From assembly GCA_019233415.1 (NCBI GenBank), contig JAFAMK010000237.1:1-13706 (forward strand): DNA of 13,706 nucleotides. The letters run 5' to 3'. Shown here piece after piece: positions 6,079 to 13,114 of the stretch. The stretch is from Vulcanimicrobiota bacterium. GTDB taxonomy: Bacteria; Vulcanimicrobiota; Vulcanimicrobiia; Vulcanimicrobiales; Vulcanimicrobiaceae. Both the position numbers and the translations under genes were made by a program. How positions within the stretch are numbered: position 1 is the stretch's first letter; the number at the start of each line of letters is the position of its first letter. Below the pieces are notes generated by a model. It did not search any database, was not told where the DNA came from, and saw only the letters and a program-made list of their open reading frames with translations.

Positions 6079-7226
6079 GTACTCCGTGTGGGCCTCGCTG
6101 CCCGATCAACGACGAAGGCGCGGGCCGCGTCGCGGGCCGAGCGGTCGGCCGCCCGGACGGCGTCAAGGCTCAGGTTGCTGCTACCGACCCGGTCCAGCGC
6201 GGTTTCGATGCAATTCGGTATGTCCCCGAACCGGATCTCCCCGGCGACGAAGGCAGCGACCGCCACCTCGTTCGCGGCGGAGAGCACCGCCGGAGCGGTC
6301 CCGCCGAGCCGCAGCGCCGCGTATGCGAGCCTGAGGCACGGGAAGCGCTCGATATCGGGACGCTCGAAGGCGAGGGCGGTCAGGGCGGCCCCGCGCTTGC
6401 CGCCCAGGGCCTCGACCGGGTCGTCGGCGACCGGCCGGTCGTCGAGCCGGTCCGGATAGGCGAGAGCGTAGCCGATCGGGAGCCGCATGTCCGGCGCGGC
6501 AAGCTGGCCGACCACGTTCCCGTCGGTGAAGACGACGAAGCCGTGCGCGACCGAAGTCCGGTGGACGACGACCTGAACCCGTTCGCCCGGCAGCCCGAAC
6601 CACTTGGAGGCTTCGATGACCTCGAGCCCTTTATTCATCAGGGTCGCCGAGTCGATCGTGTTCTTCACGCCCATCTGCCAGGTCGGGTGGGCCAGCGCGT
6701 CGTCGACCGTCGCGTCGGCCATTTGCGCGCGCGTGCGCTCCCAGAACGGCCCGCCCGAGGCGGTCAGGATCACCGCTGCGACCCGTTCGCGCGGCGCGCC
6801 CTGCAGGCACTGGAAGATCGCGGAGTGCTCGCTGTCGACCGGGAGCAGCCGGGCGCCGCTGCGCGCCGCGTGCGCGACGAGCAGCTCGCCGGCCGCGACG
6901 ACCAGCTCCTTGTTGGCGACCGCGACGTCGATCCCGCGATCGACCGCGGCGAAGACCGCGTCGAACGCGACCGCACCGTCGGTCGCGGCGAGGACGATCT
7001 CGGCGCCGCTCTCGCAGGCAACGGCGTGCAGCCCCGCCGCACCGTCGCGCGCATCGGCGACGACGGACGGCTTGAACCGCGCGACCTGCTCCGCCAGCAG
7101 CTCGACGTTCCGCCCCGCGGCAAGCCCGACGACCTCGAACCGCTCCGGGTGGCGCGCGATCACGTCGAGCGCCTGCCGCCCGATGCTCCCCGTCGCGCCA
7201 AGGATCGCCACGCGCTTACGCGCCAT
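6075..7226 (-). CDS. dxr: 1-deoxy-D-xylulose 5-phosphate reductoisomerase
   Basis: A 383-residue enzyme reducing and rearranging DXP to MEP with NADPH, the committed step of the MEP pathway. The NADPH fold begins with ILGATGSIG (8-16). The metal ligands D131 and E133 lie in LLPVDSEHSAIFQCL, E202 in MNKGLEVIEA, and GPFWE with TASGG at 155-163. Two places depart from the usual family sequence: HPQS reads HRTS (222-225), and the segment normally like VGAAGL.PT before the NKE motif reads differently (about 80-95). The start at 7226 (MARKRVAILG) fits relatives. An in-frame ATG three codons upstream lies inside a dispersed repeat and is probably accidental. AGGA, eight bases before the chosen start, also comes from the repeat. 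The stop overlaps rseP by four bases. Confidence 0.95.
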   Translation of the reverse strand: MARKRVAILGATGSIGRQALDVIARHPERFEVVGLAAGRNVELLAEQVARFKPSVVADARDGAAGLHAVACESGAEIVLAATDGAVAFDAVFAAVDRGIDVAVANKELVVAAGELLVAHAARSGARLLPVDSEHSAIFQCLQGAPRERVAAVILTASGGPFWERTRAQMADATVDDALAHPTWQMGVKNTIDSATLMNKGLEVIEASKWFGLPGERVQVVVHRTSVAHGFVVFTDGNVVGQLAAPDMRLPIGYALAYPDRLDDRPVADDPVEALGGKRGAALTALAFERPDIERFPCLRLAYAALRLGGTAPAVLSAANEVAVAAFVAGEIRFGDIPNCIETALDRVGSSNLSLDAVRAADRSARDAARAFVVDRAARPTRST

Positions 7227-7230
7227 GCCC

Positions 7231-7253
7231 GTCATCCTGAGCTTGTCGAAGGG
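7231..7253. repeat. Short dispersed repeat of the CCTGAGCTTGTCGAAGG type
   Basis: The cdsA-dxr junction contains CCTGAGCTTGTCGAAGG (7236-7252) flanked by GTCAT. It is recognisable as the widely dispersed intergenic repeat of environmental bacterial genomes whose spurious translations read SLSKG or PELVEG; both appear here on the plus strand. Only one copy is seen in the window. It fills almost the whole gap between the two genes. Confidence 0.75.
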
Positions 7254-7256
7254 CCG

Positions 7257-8150
7257 TCACGAGCTGACCAGCCGGTATTCCGAGATCACCCCGATGAGAT
7301 ACAACGCGAAGTAGAACGCGATCCCGCCGAAGATGTACGAGTCGAAGCGGTCGAGGACGCCCCCGTGGCCGGAGATCAGCGAGCCGGCGTCCTTGACCTT
7401 CGCGTCGCGCTTGAGCGCGCTCTCGACGAGGTCGCCGGCCTGCGCGGCCACCGAGGTGATCGCGGCGACGATCAAGCCCTGCCACCACGCGACGTGGACC
7501 GTCGGCACGAGCGCGATCGCCGCGCCGGGGACGAGCGCCGCGACGAAGCCGCCGATCGCGCCCTCGACGGTCTTCTTCGGCGAGAGCCGCGTGAGCTGGT
7601 GCTTGCCGACCGCCGTGCCGACCAGCATCGCGAAGATGTCGGTGAAGCCGACCAGGAAGATGATCCACACGGTCCAGATGACGCCGTTCTGCAGCGCGCG
7701 AATCGCGATGAAGTACGTCAGCAGCTTGCCGATGTAGAGCACGCCGAGCAGCGTATAGCCGCTGCGCGCGAAGTAGCCCGAGCGCGCGGTGAACGTCGCG
7801 GTCGCGAGCGCGACGACGACCGTCGCGGCGAGCAGAATCCCCTCGTAGCGGTGGATCAGCCCGAAGTGGGTGAGGATCACATAGGCCCAGATCGCCGCGA
7901 CCGCGACCGGCAGTTCGAGCGCCGGCCCCTTGCGCGCGGAGAGCCCGGCGAACTCGTAGATGCAGCCGGTCGCGACGGCGAGGACCATGACGGTGAACGC
8001 GGGCGGATACGCGACGGCGGACAGGCCTACGATCGCAAGCAGCAATCCGATCACGACGCGCCGCGCGCTGACCGCCGGTGATTTCTGCTGCTGCTCCTTG
8101 GCTTTCTTGGCCGCCGCGCGGGCCGCGGCCGACGCCGCGCGGGTCGCCAT
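7257..8150 (-). CDS. cdsA: Phosphatidate cytidylyltransferase
   Basis: A 297-residue multi-span membrane enzyme making CDP-diacylglycerol from phosphatidate and CTP. The C-terminal signature is intact: LSPKKTVEGAIGG (about 190-202), then AQAGDLVESALKRDAKVKDAG and SGHGGVLDRFDS, the usual PGHGG reading SGHGG. About seven hydrophobic segments can be seen from residue 32 onward. The first 30 residues are an Ala/Lys/Gln-rich cytoplasmic extension (ARAAAKKAKEQQQK) with no family equivalent that I recognise. The ATG overlaps the uppS stop (TGATG), so translation is likely coupled. A dispersed repeat follows its stop codon. Confidence 0.95.
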   Translation of the reverse strand: MATRAASAAARAAAKKAKEQQQKSPAVSARRVVIGLLLAIVGLSAVAYPPAFTVMVLAVATGCIYEFAGLSARKGPALELPVAVAAIWAYVILTHFGLIHRYEGILLAATVVVALATATFTARSGYFARSGYTLLGVLYIGKLLTYFIAIRALQNGVIWTVWIIFLVGFTDIFAMLVGTAVGKHQLTRLSPKKTVEGAIGGFVAALVPGAAIALVPTVHVAWWQGLIVAAITSVAAQAGDLVESALKRDAKVKDAGSLISGHGGVLDRFDSYIFGGIAFYFALYLIGVISEYRLVSS

Positions 8151-8857
8151 CAGCCGGCCCCGACCCGGCGGCGCGCGTACTCGGCCAGCGCGTCGGCGAA
8201 CGCGGCGCGGTTGAAGTCGGGCCAGTACGTGTCGCGCAGCACCAATTCCGCGTGCGCGACCTGATACAGCAAAAAATTCGAGAGCCGCGACTCACCGCCG
8301 GGGCGGATCAGCAGGTCGGGATCGGGCATCCCGGCGGTCGTGAGGTAGTCGCCGAGCGTCTCTTCTTCGATCGCGTCGGGAGCGAGCGTGCCGGCCTGCA
8401 CGTCGCGCATCATTCGCGCGACCGCGTCGCGCAATTCACTGCGCGCGCTGTAGTTCACCGCGAGATTCAAAATGAGTCCGCGGTTCGACGCGGTCCTCGC
8501 GACCAGTCCGTCGAGCGCGCCCTTCGACGCCGGCGGGAGCTGCTCGTAGCGGCCGATCACGTTGACGCGTACGTCGTTGCGGCACAGCTCCGCCAGTTCG
8601 CTCTGCGCGAAGTAGACGCACAGGTCGAGCAGCAGCGAGATCTCCGTCTTGTCGCGCTTCCAGTTCTCGGTCGAGAAGCCGTAGACGGTCAGCATCGGAA
8701 TGCCCCAGTCGCTGCACGCGCGCGTGATCTCGCGCAGCGCGACGATCCCGCGCCGGTGGCCTTCGATCGCCGGAAGCCGGCGGGCGCGCGCCCAGCGGCG
8801 GTTCCCGTCCATGATGATCGCGACGTGCTGCGGCAGCGCGGTGGCGACGGCTTCCAT
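8150..8857 (-). CDS. uppS: Isoprenyl transferase (undecaprenyl diphosphate synthase)
   Basis: A 235-residue cis-prenyltransferase that extends farnesyl diphosphate with isopentenyl diphosphate to give the C55 carrier lipid for peptidoglycan and other glycans. The signature blocks are present: IIMDGNRRWARAR (14-26, with catalytic D17), GFSTENWKR (60-68), DLLIRPGGESRLSNFLLYQ (181-199) and YWPDF (211-215). The usual RTSGE of the third block reads RPGGE, with the diphosphate-binding arginines kept. Its length is slightly short but normal. The ATG overlaps the stop of the small upstream gene (TGATG), and there is no clear Shine-Dalgarno, which suggests re-initiation. It uses products of the same pathway as dxr and ispG downstream. 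Confidence 0.96.
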   Translation of the reverse strand: MEAVATALPQHVAIIMDGNRRWARARRLPAIEGHRRGIVALREITRACSDWGIPMLTVYGFSTENWKRDKTEISLLLDLCVYFAQSELAELCRNDVRVNVIGRYEQLPPASKGALDGLVARTASNRGLILNLAVNYSARSELRDAVARMMRDVQAGTLAPDAIEEETLGDYLTTAGMPDPDLLIRPGGESRLSNFLLYQVAHAELVLRDTYWPDFNRAAFADALAEYARRRVGAG

Positions 8858-9063
8858 CAGCGGCGCTCGTACCCGTCGTAGCCGGCGACGAGTTCCCAGG
8901 CACCGTCGTGCTCGCCGCCGAGTGGGATCACGCGCAGCGCGCGCAGCTCACCGACCCCAACCGCAGGGTATGGCGGTACGAGGACGCGGAAACGGAGCGG
9001 CCGGTCGCCGAGCGCTCGGCGTGCGCGCACCCAAGGCAGCATGGTGAGGTCTTCGAGGTCCAT
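8857..9063 (-). CDS. Small protein of unknown function between frr and uppS
   Basis: A 68-codon frame that I do not recognise. The evidence for a real gene is positional: its ATG at 9063 is preceded by GGAG (9072-9075) at eight-base spacing, it fills the space between frr and uppS exactly, and its stop overlaps the uppS start as TGATG, the same junction used by uppS and cdsA. The protein has no Cys and no membrane segment. An acidic start (MDLEDL) leads to an Arg-rich stretch (residues 13-26), a Pro/Val strand-like part (VLVPPYPAVGVG) and a C-terminus rich in Gly, Tyr and acidic residues (GAWELVAGYDGYERR). It may be a small beta-rich soluble protein. No function is proposed. Confidence 0.68.
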   Translation of the reverse strand: MDLEDLTMLPWVRARRALGDRPLRFRVLVPPYPAVGVGELRALRVIPLGGEHDGAWELVAGYDGYERR

Positions 9064-9087
9064 CGAATCGGCTCCGTCGGGCGATCC

Positions 9088-9645
9088 TTAAACCTCCATG
9101 ATCTCCTTTTCTTTGCCCACCACGAGATCGTCGACTTGCTTGACGTACTTGTCGGTGAGCTTCTGCACCTGATCGGTGCCGCGCTTGATCTGATCGTCGG
9201 TGATCGTTCCGTCCTTGGCGAGCGCCTTGACGTCGTCGTTCGCCTTGTGGCGGATGTTGCGCAGCGCGACTTTGTGCTCTTCGGACTTCTTCTTGACCAG
9301 TTTCACGAGGTCTTTGCGGCGCTCTTCGCTGAGCGGCGGGATCGACAGGCGGATCGTCGCGCCGTCGACGTTCGGGTTGAGCCCGAGATCGCTGGTCTCG
9401 ATCGCCTTGCGGATCGCGCCGACGACGCTCTTGTCGAACGCGGTGACGAGCAGCGAGCGGCCGTCGGGCGAGTTCACGCTCGCAACCTGTTTGAGCGGGA
9501 CGCTCGACCCGTACGCCTCGACGTGGAGCCGGTCGAGAAGCTGGGGCGAGGCCCGGCCCGTGCGGATCGAGGCGAAGTCGTGGGTGGTCGCCTCGATCGC
9601 TTTCTTCATCTTCGACTCGGTGTCGCGGTAGACGTCTTCAAGCAT
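9088..9645 (-). CDS. frr: Ribosome recycling factor
   Basis: A 185-residue RRF, the standard length. With EF-G it splits post-termination ribosomes. Family blocks seen are SIRTGRASPQLLDRL (about 27-41), the domain II core VAYGSSVPLKQVASV-like strand region, and the C-terminal helix with LVKLVKKKSEEHKVALRNIRHKAND. The start at 9645 (MLEDVYRDTESKM) was preferred over an in-frame GTG at 9678, because it gives the canonical length and GAAGGGG (9652-9658) lies six bases upstream. It overlaps the end of pyrH by eight bases, so translation is probably coupled. Confidence 0.97.
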   Translation of the reverse strand: MLEDVYRDTESKMKKAIEATTHDFASIRTGRASPQLLDRLHVEAYGSSVPLKQVASVNSPDGRSLLVTAFDKSVVGAIRKAIETSDLGLNPNVDGATIRLSIPPLSEERRKDLVKLVKKKSEEHKVALRNIRHKANDDVKALAKDGTITDDQIKRGTDQVQKLTDKYVKQVDDLVVGKEKEIMEV

Positions 9646-10390
9646 GGCCGACCCCTTCGCCGTGGAGCGGCGCGGCACTGCGACCGACCGTCGTCCCGAT
9701 CGGCTCGCCCATGACGACCCGCCGGATGTTGCCCGGAACGTTCATGTCGAAGACGACGATCGGCAGGGCGTTGTCCATGCACAGGGTCAGCGCCGTGGAG
9801 TCCATCACTTCGAGGCCCAGCTCCAGCACCCGCAGGTAGTCGAGCTGGGTGAAGCGGGTCGCGGAGGGGTCCTTGAACGGGTCGGCGCTGTAGATCCCGT
9901 CGACCTTGGTGGCCTTGAGGATCGCCTGCGCGCCGACCTCGACCGCCCGCAGCGCGGCCGTCGTGTCGGTCGTGAAGTACGGGTTGCCGGTCCCGGCCGC
10001 GAAGATCACGACCCGGCCCTTTTCCAGATGCCGGATCGCGCGGCGCCGGATGTACGGCTCGGCGATCGCGTTCATCGCGATCGCCGTCTGGACGCGGGAG
10101 GGGACGCCGATGCGCTCGAGCGAGTCTTGGAGCGCGAGCGCGTTGATGACGGTCGCCAGCATTCCCATGTAGTCCGCGGTCGCCCGGTCCATCCCGGCGT
10201 CTTCGTGAATTTTTCCGCGCCAGATGTTCCCGCCGCCGACGACGACGGCGGTCGTCACGCCGTCGGCATGCACCTGTGCGATCTCGCGCGCCATCGTCGT
10301 CGTCGTGTCGACGTCGACGCTTCCGCCCGGCCCGGCGAACGCCTCACCGGAGAGCTTCAGGAGAACGCGTTCGTAGGCCGGTTTTGACAA
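9638..10390 (-). CDS. pyrH: UMP kinase
   Basis: A 250-residue amino-acid-kinase-fold enzyme phosphorylating UMP to UDP for nucleotide and cell-wall precursor synthesis. Key segments are VLLKLSGEAF (9-18), VVVGGGNIWRG (49-59), MDRATADYMGMLATVINALALQD (67-89), the nucleotide site GTGNPYFTTDTTAALRA (133-149) and KATKVDGIYSADP (159-171). The start is a TTG six bases after the tsf stop, chosen because MSKPAYERVLLKLSGEA aligns with family N-termini and no other start is near. The Shine-Dalgarno is weak (GAAG in the tsf end). The last codons overlap frr. Confidence 0.96.
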   Translation of the reverse strand: MSKPAYERVLLKLSGEAFAGPGGSVDVDTTTTMAREIAQVHADGVTTAVVVGGGNIWRGKIHEDAGMDRATADYMGMLATVINALALQDSLERIGVPSRVQTAIAMNAIAEPYIRRRAIRHLEKGRVVIFAAGTGNPYFTTDTTAALRAVEVGAQAILKATKVDGIYSADPFKDPSATRFTQLDYLRVLELGLEVMDSTALTLCMDNALPIVVFDMNVPGNIRRVVMGEPIGTTVGRSAAPLHGEGVGHA

Positions 10391-10396
10391 ACGCGC

Positions 10397-11008
10397 TTAT
10401 TCTTCGCCGAGCGCGAACTTGACGTAGCGGCGCACGGCGATCTTCTCGCCGAGCACGCCCGAGACGCTCTTGACGAGCTCGCCGATCGTCAGCGCGTCGT
10501 CTTTCACGAACGGCTGCTCGAGCAGCGTGTGCTCTTCGTACCACTTGTTGATCTTGCCGGCGAGGATCTTCTCGGCGACGTCCGCGGGCTTGCCCGGCGG
10601 AACCGTCTTCTCCAGCTCCGCCTTCACCTCGGCGAGTGCGTCGGCCGGAACCGACTCGCGGTCCAGGTACAGCGGCGACATCGCGGCGACGTGCATCGCG
10701 ACGTCGCGGACCAGCTCCTTGAAGCGCTCGTTGCGCGCGACGAAATCCGTCTCGCAGTTGACCTCGACCAGCACGCCGATTTTCCCGCCGGCGTGGATGT
10801 AGGAGCCGACGAGCCCCTCGTTCGCGGTCCGCTCGGCGGCCTTCTTGTCGGCCTTTGACTGGCCCAGCTCGGCCAGACGGGCCTTGGCCTTCTCCTGGTC
10901 ACCCACGGCCCAGATCAGCGCGTTGCGCACGTCCGACATGCCGGCGCCCGTCTCTTCGCGCAGGCGCTTGATCTCGTCGGCGGTGGGTTTGTAAGCGGTG
11001 GTTTCCAC
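10397..11008 (-). CDS. tsf: Elongation factor Ts
   Basis: A 203-residue EF-Ts, the nucleotide-exchange factor for EF-Tu. The N-terminal UBA-like domain has IKRLREETGAGMSDVRNAL (13-31), with Ser where many members have Thr or Met (TGAGMMD, TGAGLTD). The core carries the hallmark VEVNCETDFVARNERF (81-96). It is the short form (about 200 residues) with a single core subdomain, not the roughly 280-300-residue proteobacterial form. The GTG start is supported by GAAGGA at 11013-11018 with four-base spacing, which overlaps the rpsB stop codon. Confidence 0.97.
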   Translation of the reverse strand: METTAYKPTADEIKRLREETGAGMSDVRNALIWAVGDQEKAKARLAELGQSKADKKAAERTANEGLVGSYIHAGGKIGVLVEVNCETDFVARNERFKELVRDVAMHVAAMSPLYLDRESVPADALAEVKAELEKTVPPGKPADVAEKILAGKINKWYEEHTLLEQPFVKDDALTIGELVKSVSGVLGEKIAVRRYVKFALGEE

Positions 11009-11017
11009 GTCGTCCTT

Positions 11018-11782
11018 CTAGACGCCGGCGGTCTCGGGCTCGGCCCCGAGATCGGCGTACTGCTGGTCGTAATCGGCCGCGTCGTACGCGGATTCGGTCT
11101 CGGTCTTGCCGTCGATGATCGCGCTCGCGATGGTCGAGACCATCAGCCGAACGCTGCGGATCGCGTCGTCGTTGCCGGGGACCGCGTAGTCGATCTCGTC
11201 GGGGTCGCAGTTGGTGTCGATCACCGCGATGATCGGGATGTGGAGCTTCTTGGCCTCGGCGACCGCGATGCGCTCCTTCTTCGGGTCGACGATGAAGATC
11301 GCGTCGGGCAGGCGGTGCATGTCCTTGATCCCGCCCAAAAACTTCTCGAGCTTCTCCAGCTCGTCGGTGAGCCGCGCGACTTCTTTCTTCGGAAGCAGAT
11401 CGAAGGTGCCTTGCTGGCGCATCCCTTCGAGCTCGCGCAGGCGCGCGATGCGCTTCTGGATCGTCGCGAAGTTCGTCAGCGTCCCGCCGAGCCAGCGCTG
11501 GTTGACGAAGAACGTCCCCGCGCGCTCCGCCTCTTCCTTGACGACGTCCTGAGCCTGCTTCTTCGTGCCGACGAAGAGAATCACGCGGCCTTCGCGCGAC
11601 ATCTGCTTCACCGCGTCGAAGACGTGGTTGAGCATCGACAGCGTCTTCGACAGGTCGATGATGTAGATGCCGTTGCGCTCTTGGAAGATGTACGGCTTCA
11701 TCTTCGGATTCCAGCGGCGGGTCTGGTGCCCGAAATGGACCCCCGCCTCCAGAAGAGCGCGCATGGAAACGCCTGACGCCAT
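11018..11782 (-). CDS. rpsB: 30S ribosomal protein S2
   Basis: A 254-residue S2. Diagnostic segments are LLEAGVHFGHQTRRWNPKMKPYIF (from residue 10), GIYIIDLSKT, RWLGGTLTNFATI and PDAIFIVDPKKERIAVAEA, then IPIIAVIDTNCDPDEIDYAVPGNDDAIRS near the end. The tail (about 230-254) is acidic and Asp/Glu/Tyr-rich. The ATG at 11782 follows a good Shine-Dalgarno GAGAGGT (11792-11798) at nine-base spacing. An ATG six codons later is possible but lacks that signal. It is the first gene of the housekeeping run and is preceded by a promoter and a structured leader. Confidence 0.97.
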   Translation of the reverse strand: MASGVSMRALLEAGVHFGHQTRRWNPKMKPYIFQERNGIYIIDLSKTLSMLNHVFDAVKQMSREGRVILFVGTKKQAQDVVKEEAERAGTFFVNQRWLGGTLTNFATIQKRIARLRELEGMRQQGTFDLLPKKEVARLTDELEKLEKFLGGIKDMHRLPDAIFIVDPKKERIAVAEAKKLHIPIIAVIDTNCDPDEIDYAVPGNDDAIRSVRLMVSTIASAIIDGKTETESAYDAADYDQQYADLGAEPETAGV

Positions 11783-11844
11783 GATGGATTGACCTCTCTG
11801 AGCCCGCGGTCGCCGTCCCTGGCACCGTGGTGGGCGCATACACC

Positions 11845-11890
11845 CCCGCCCTCCGGGCGGGTGAAGTTTTGTCCCCCGGACGGACCGGGG
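11845..11890 (-). promoter_or_regulatory. Two GC-rich hairpins in the rpsB leader
   Basis: In the predicted 5' untranslated region there are two perfect inverted repeats. CCCCGG (11874-11879) pairs with CCGGGG (11885-11890) around a five-base loop, and CCCGCCC (11845-11851) pairs with GGGCGGG (11855-11861) around a three-base loop. The first would start about four bases after the predicted transcription start. No U-run follows either stem, so they are not typical terminators. S2 leaders in other bacteria bind S2 for feedback control, and a similar role here is an inference. The rest of 11783-11962 shows no gene. Confidence 0.5.
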
Positions 11891-11900
11891 CAACCGGGAC

Positions 11901-11909
11901 AGTATACCA
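11901..11909 (-). promoter_or_regulatory. Extended -10 promoter for the rpsB operon
   Basis: The minus strand reads TGGTATACT, an extended -10 (TGN plus TATACT, the hexamer at 11901-11906). No good -35 hexamer is found at 16-18 bases, which suits an extended -10 promoter. Transcription would start near 11894, giving a leader of about 112 bases before rpsB. Confidence 0.6.
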
Positions 11910-11962
11910 CGCCGCGGCGACCCGGACCAGCCGGGGTTCCGCCGGTCAACCCAAGCGAGCTC

Positions 11963-13114
11963 TTACAGGTAGAACAGGTCGCGCGGGCGGGTGTGCAGCG
12001 GGGCGACGCCGGCCGCGATCTCCCGCGCGCGCGCCGGGTTCAGCCCGACGTAGACCACGTCGACGTCGTCCTCGAGCCGGTCCGGGGCGAGCACGGGCCG
12101 GTCGAAGATCGTCTTCGCCTGCTGGTGGGGGTTGCGGTCGAGGAAGTACGCCAACGGCGCGCGGTCCGCCATGCGGCTGGCGATGAAGACGCCGTAGAAG
12201 CCGCTGCCGTAGATCGCGCTGCGGCGGCCGGCCGCGCGCTCGCGCTCGAACGCGGCGACCGCCTCGCTCGCCGAGGCCCAGAACGCCGCGAACCCGCGCG
12301 CCTCGTCGACGTAGCGCGCGACGTCCGCACCGGGATCGGCGTCGACCGCGTCGTCGGGCCCGCGGCGCGCGTCGACGACGTACGCGGCGTCGTGCGATTC
12401 CTCGTCGATTTGCACGTCGTCGAAGCCGGCCGACGCGAACAGCAGGCGCAGCGACGAGGGCATGAAGTGGTTGACGTGGTCCACGACGACGAAGTCACCG
12501 ACGTTGCGGCGTACGTTCGGCACGGTCAAGTGCAGGATGCCGCCCGGGCGCAGCAGGCGCCGAATCGCGGCCAGAAACGCGCGCGGCTCCGCGACGTGCT
12601 CCAGCGCGAAGAACGAGAGCACCGCGTCGAAGCGGTCGTGCCACGATTCCGGCGCGGCGTAGGCCGCCTGCCGCTCGCGCGGAACGATCGCGTCCCAGGC
12701 CGGCCGGTAGACGTCGCTCACGTCGAAGACATGGCCGGCGAGGTCGGGCCGCGCGGCGAGCAGCGCGCGCAGCGTCATTCCCTTGCCGCAGCCGTAGTCG
12801 AGCACCGCGGCGCCGGTCGGGAGCGCGAGCTTCTCCAGCGCGACGTTCGCCTGGTGCTGCGCGCGGTAGACGCGCACGCCGTCGCGCACGTCGTACAGGT
12901 CGTCCGCGTCGTCGCTCTCGAGATGGACGTTGTACGCCGTGTCGTAGTAGCCGCCGATGTCGTCGAGCGGCGGCGTCTGCACGTGCGCGCAGACGGTGCA
13001 GACGTAGACGACGGTGGGAATCGCGATCGGCCGCGCGGTCGACGAGATCGACATCGCGCCGTCGTGCCGGTACGCCGGCGCGCCGCTCGGCGCGCCGCAG
13101 ACGAGACACGTCAT
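11963..13114 (-). CDS. SAM-dependent methyltransferase with zinc-binding N-terminus (sugar C-methyltransferase-like)
   Basis: A 383-residue protein in three parts. Residues 1-60 hold a zinc-binding module with C3/C6 (CLVCG) and C39/C42 (CTVCAH). Residues 95-235 are a class I methyltransferase with motif I VLDYGCGKG (104-112), ALEHVAEPRAFLAAIRRLLRPGG and the VNHFMPSSLRLLFASAGF block. Residues 290-383 form a Rossmann-like C-terminal domain starting at RSAIYGSGFYG (298-308). This architecture is that of NovU/TylC3-type deoxysugar C-methyltransferases, which modify nucleotide-linked sugars, but other substrates are possible. Its ATG overlaps the stop of the upstream oxygenase (ATGA). The stop lies about 57 bases upstream of the rpsB -10 element, and I see no strong terminator between them. 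Confidence 0.85.
   Translation of the reverse strand: MTCLVCGAPSGAPAYRHDGAMSISSTARPIAIPTVVYVCTVCAHVQTPPLDDIGGYYDTAYNVHLESDDADDLYDVRDGVRVYRAQHQANVALEKLALPTGAAVLDYGCGKGMTLRALLAARPDLAGHVFDVSDVYRPAWDAIVPRERQAAYAAPESWHDRFDAVLSFFALEHVAEPRAFLAAIRRLLRPGGILHLTVPNVRRNVGDFVVVDHVNHFMPSSLRLLFASAGFDDVQIDEESHDAAYVVDARRGPDDAVDADPGADVARYVDEARGFAAFWASASEAVAAFERERAAGRRSAIYGSGFYGVFIASRMADRAPLAYFLDRNPHQQAKTIFDRPVLAPDRLEDDVDVVYVGLNPARAREIAAGVAPLHTRPRDLFYL

Noticed and set aside
5011..6459. Long open frames on the plus strand (also 6543-8081, 11789-13237 and 1698-2858)
   Set aside because: They lie opposite clear minus-strand genes with intact motifs. Their translations are Arg/Asp/Ala-rich, as expected for antisense frames in high-GC DNA.
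7233..7235. Upstream ATG as the dxr start
   Set aside because: It lies within the dispersed repeat and adds only MTG before a family-like N-terminus. The ATG at 7226 has an AGGA at normal spacing.
9646..9678. Longer N-terminus for ribosome recycling factor
   Set aside because: The extra 11 residues lie within the pyrH coding end and exceed the standard 185-residue length. The shorter start has a good Shine-Dalgarno.
11944..11949. TTGACC on the minus strand as a -35 box for rpsB
   Set aside because: It is 37 bases from the TATACT hexamer, far outside the 16-18-base range, and no -10 lies at proper distance.
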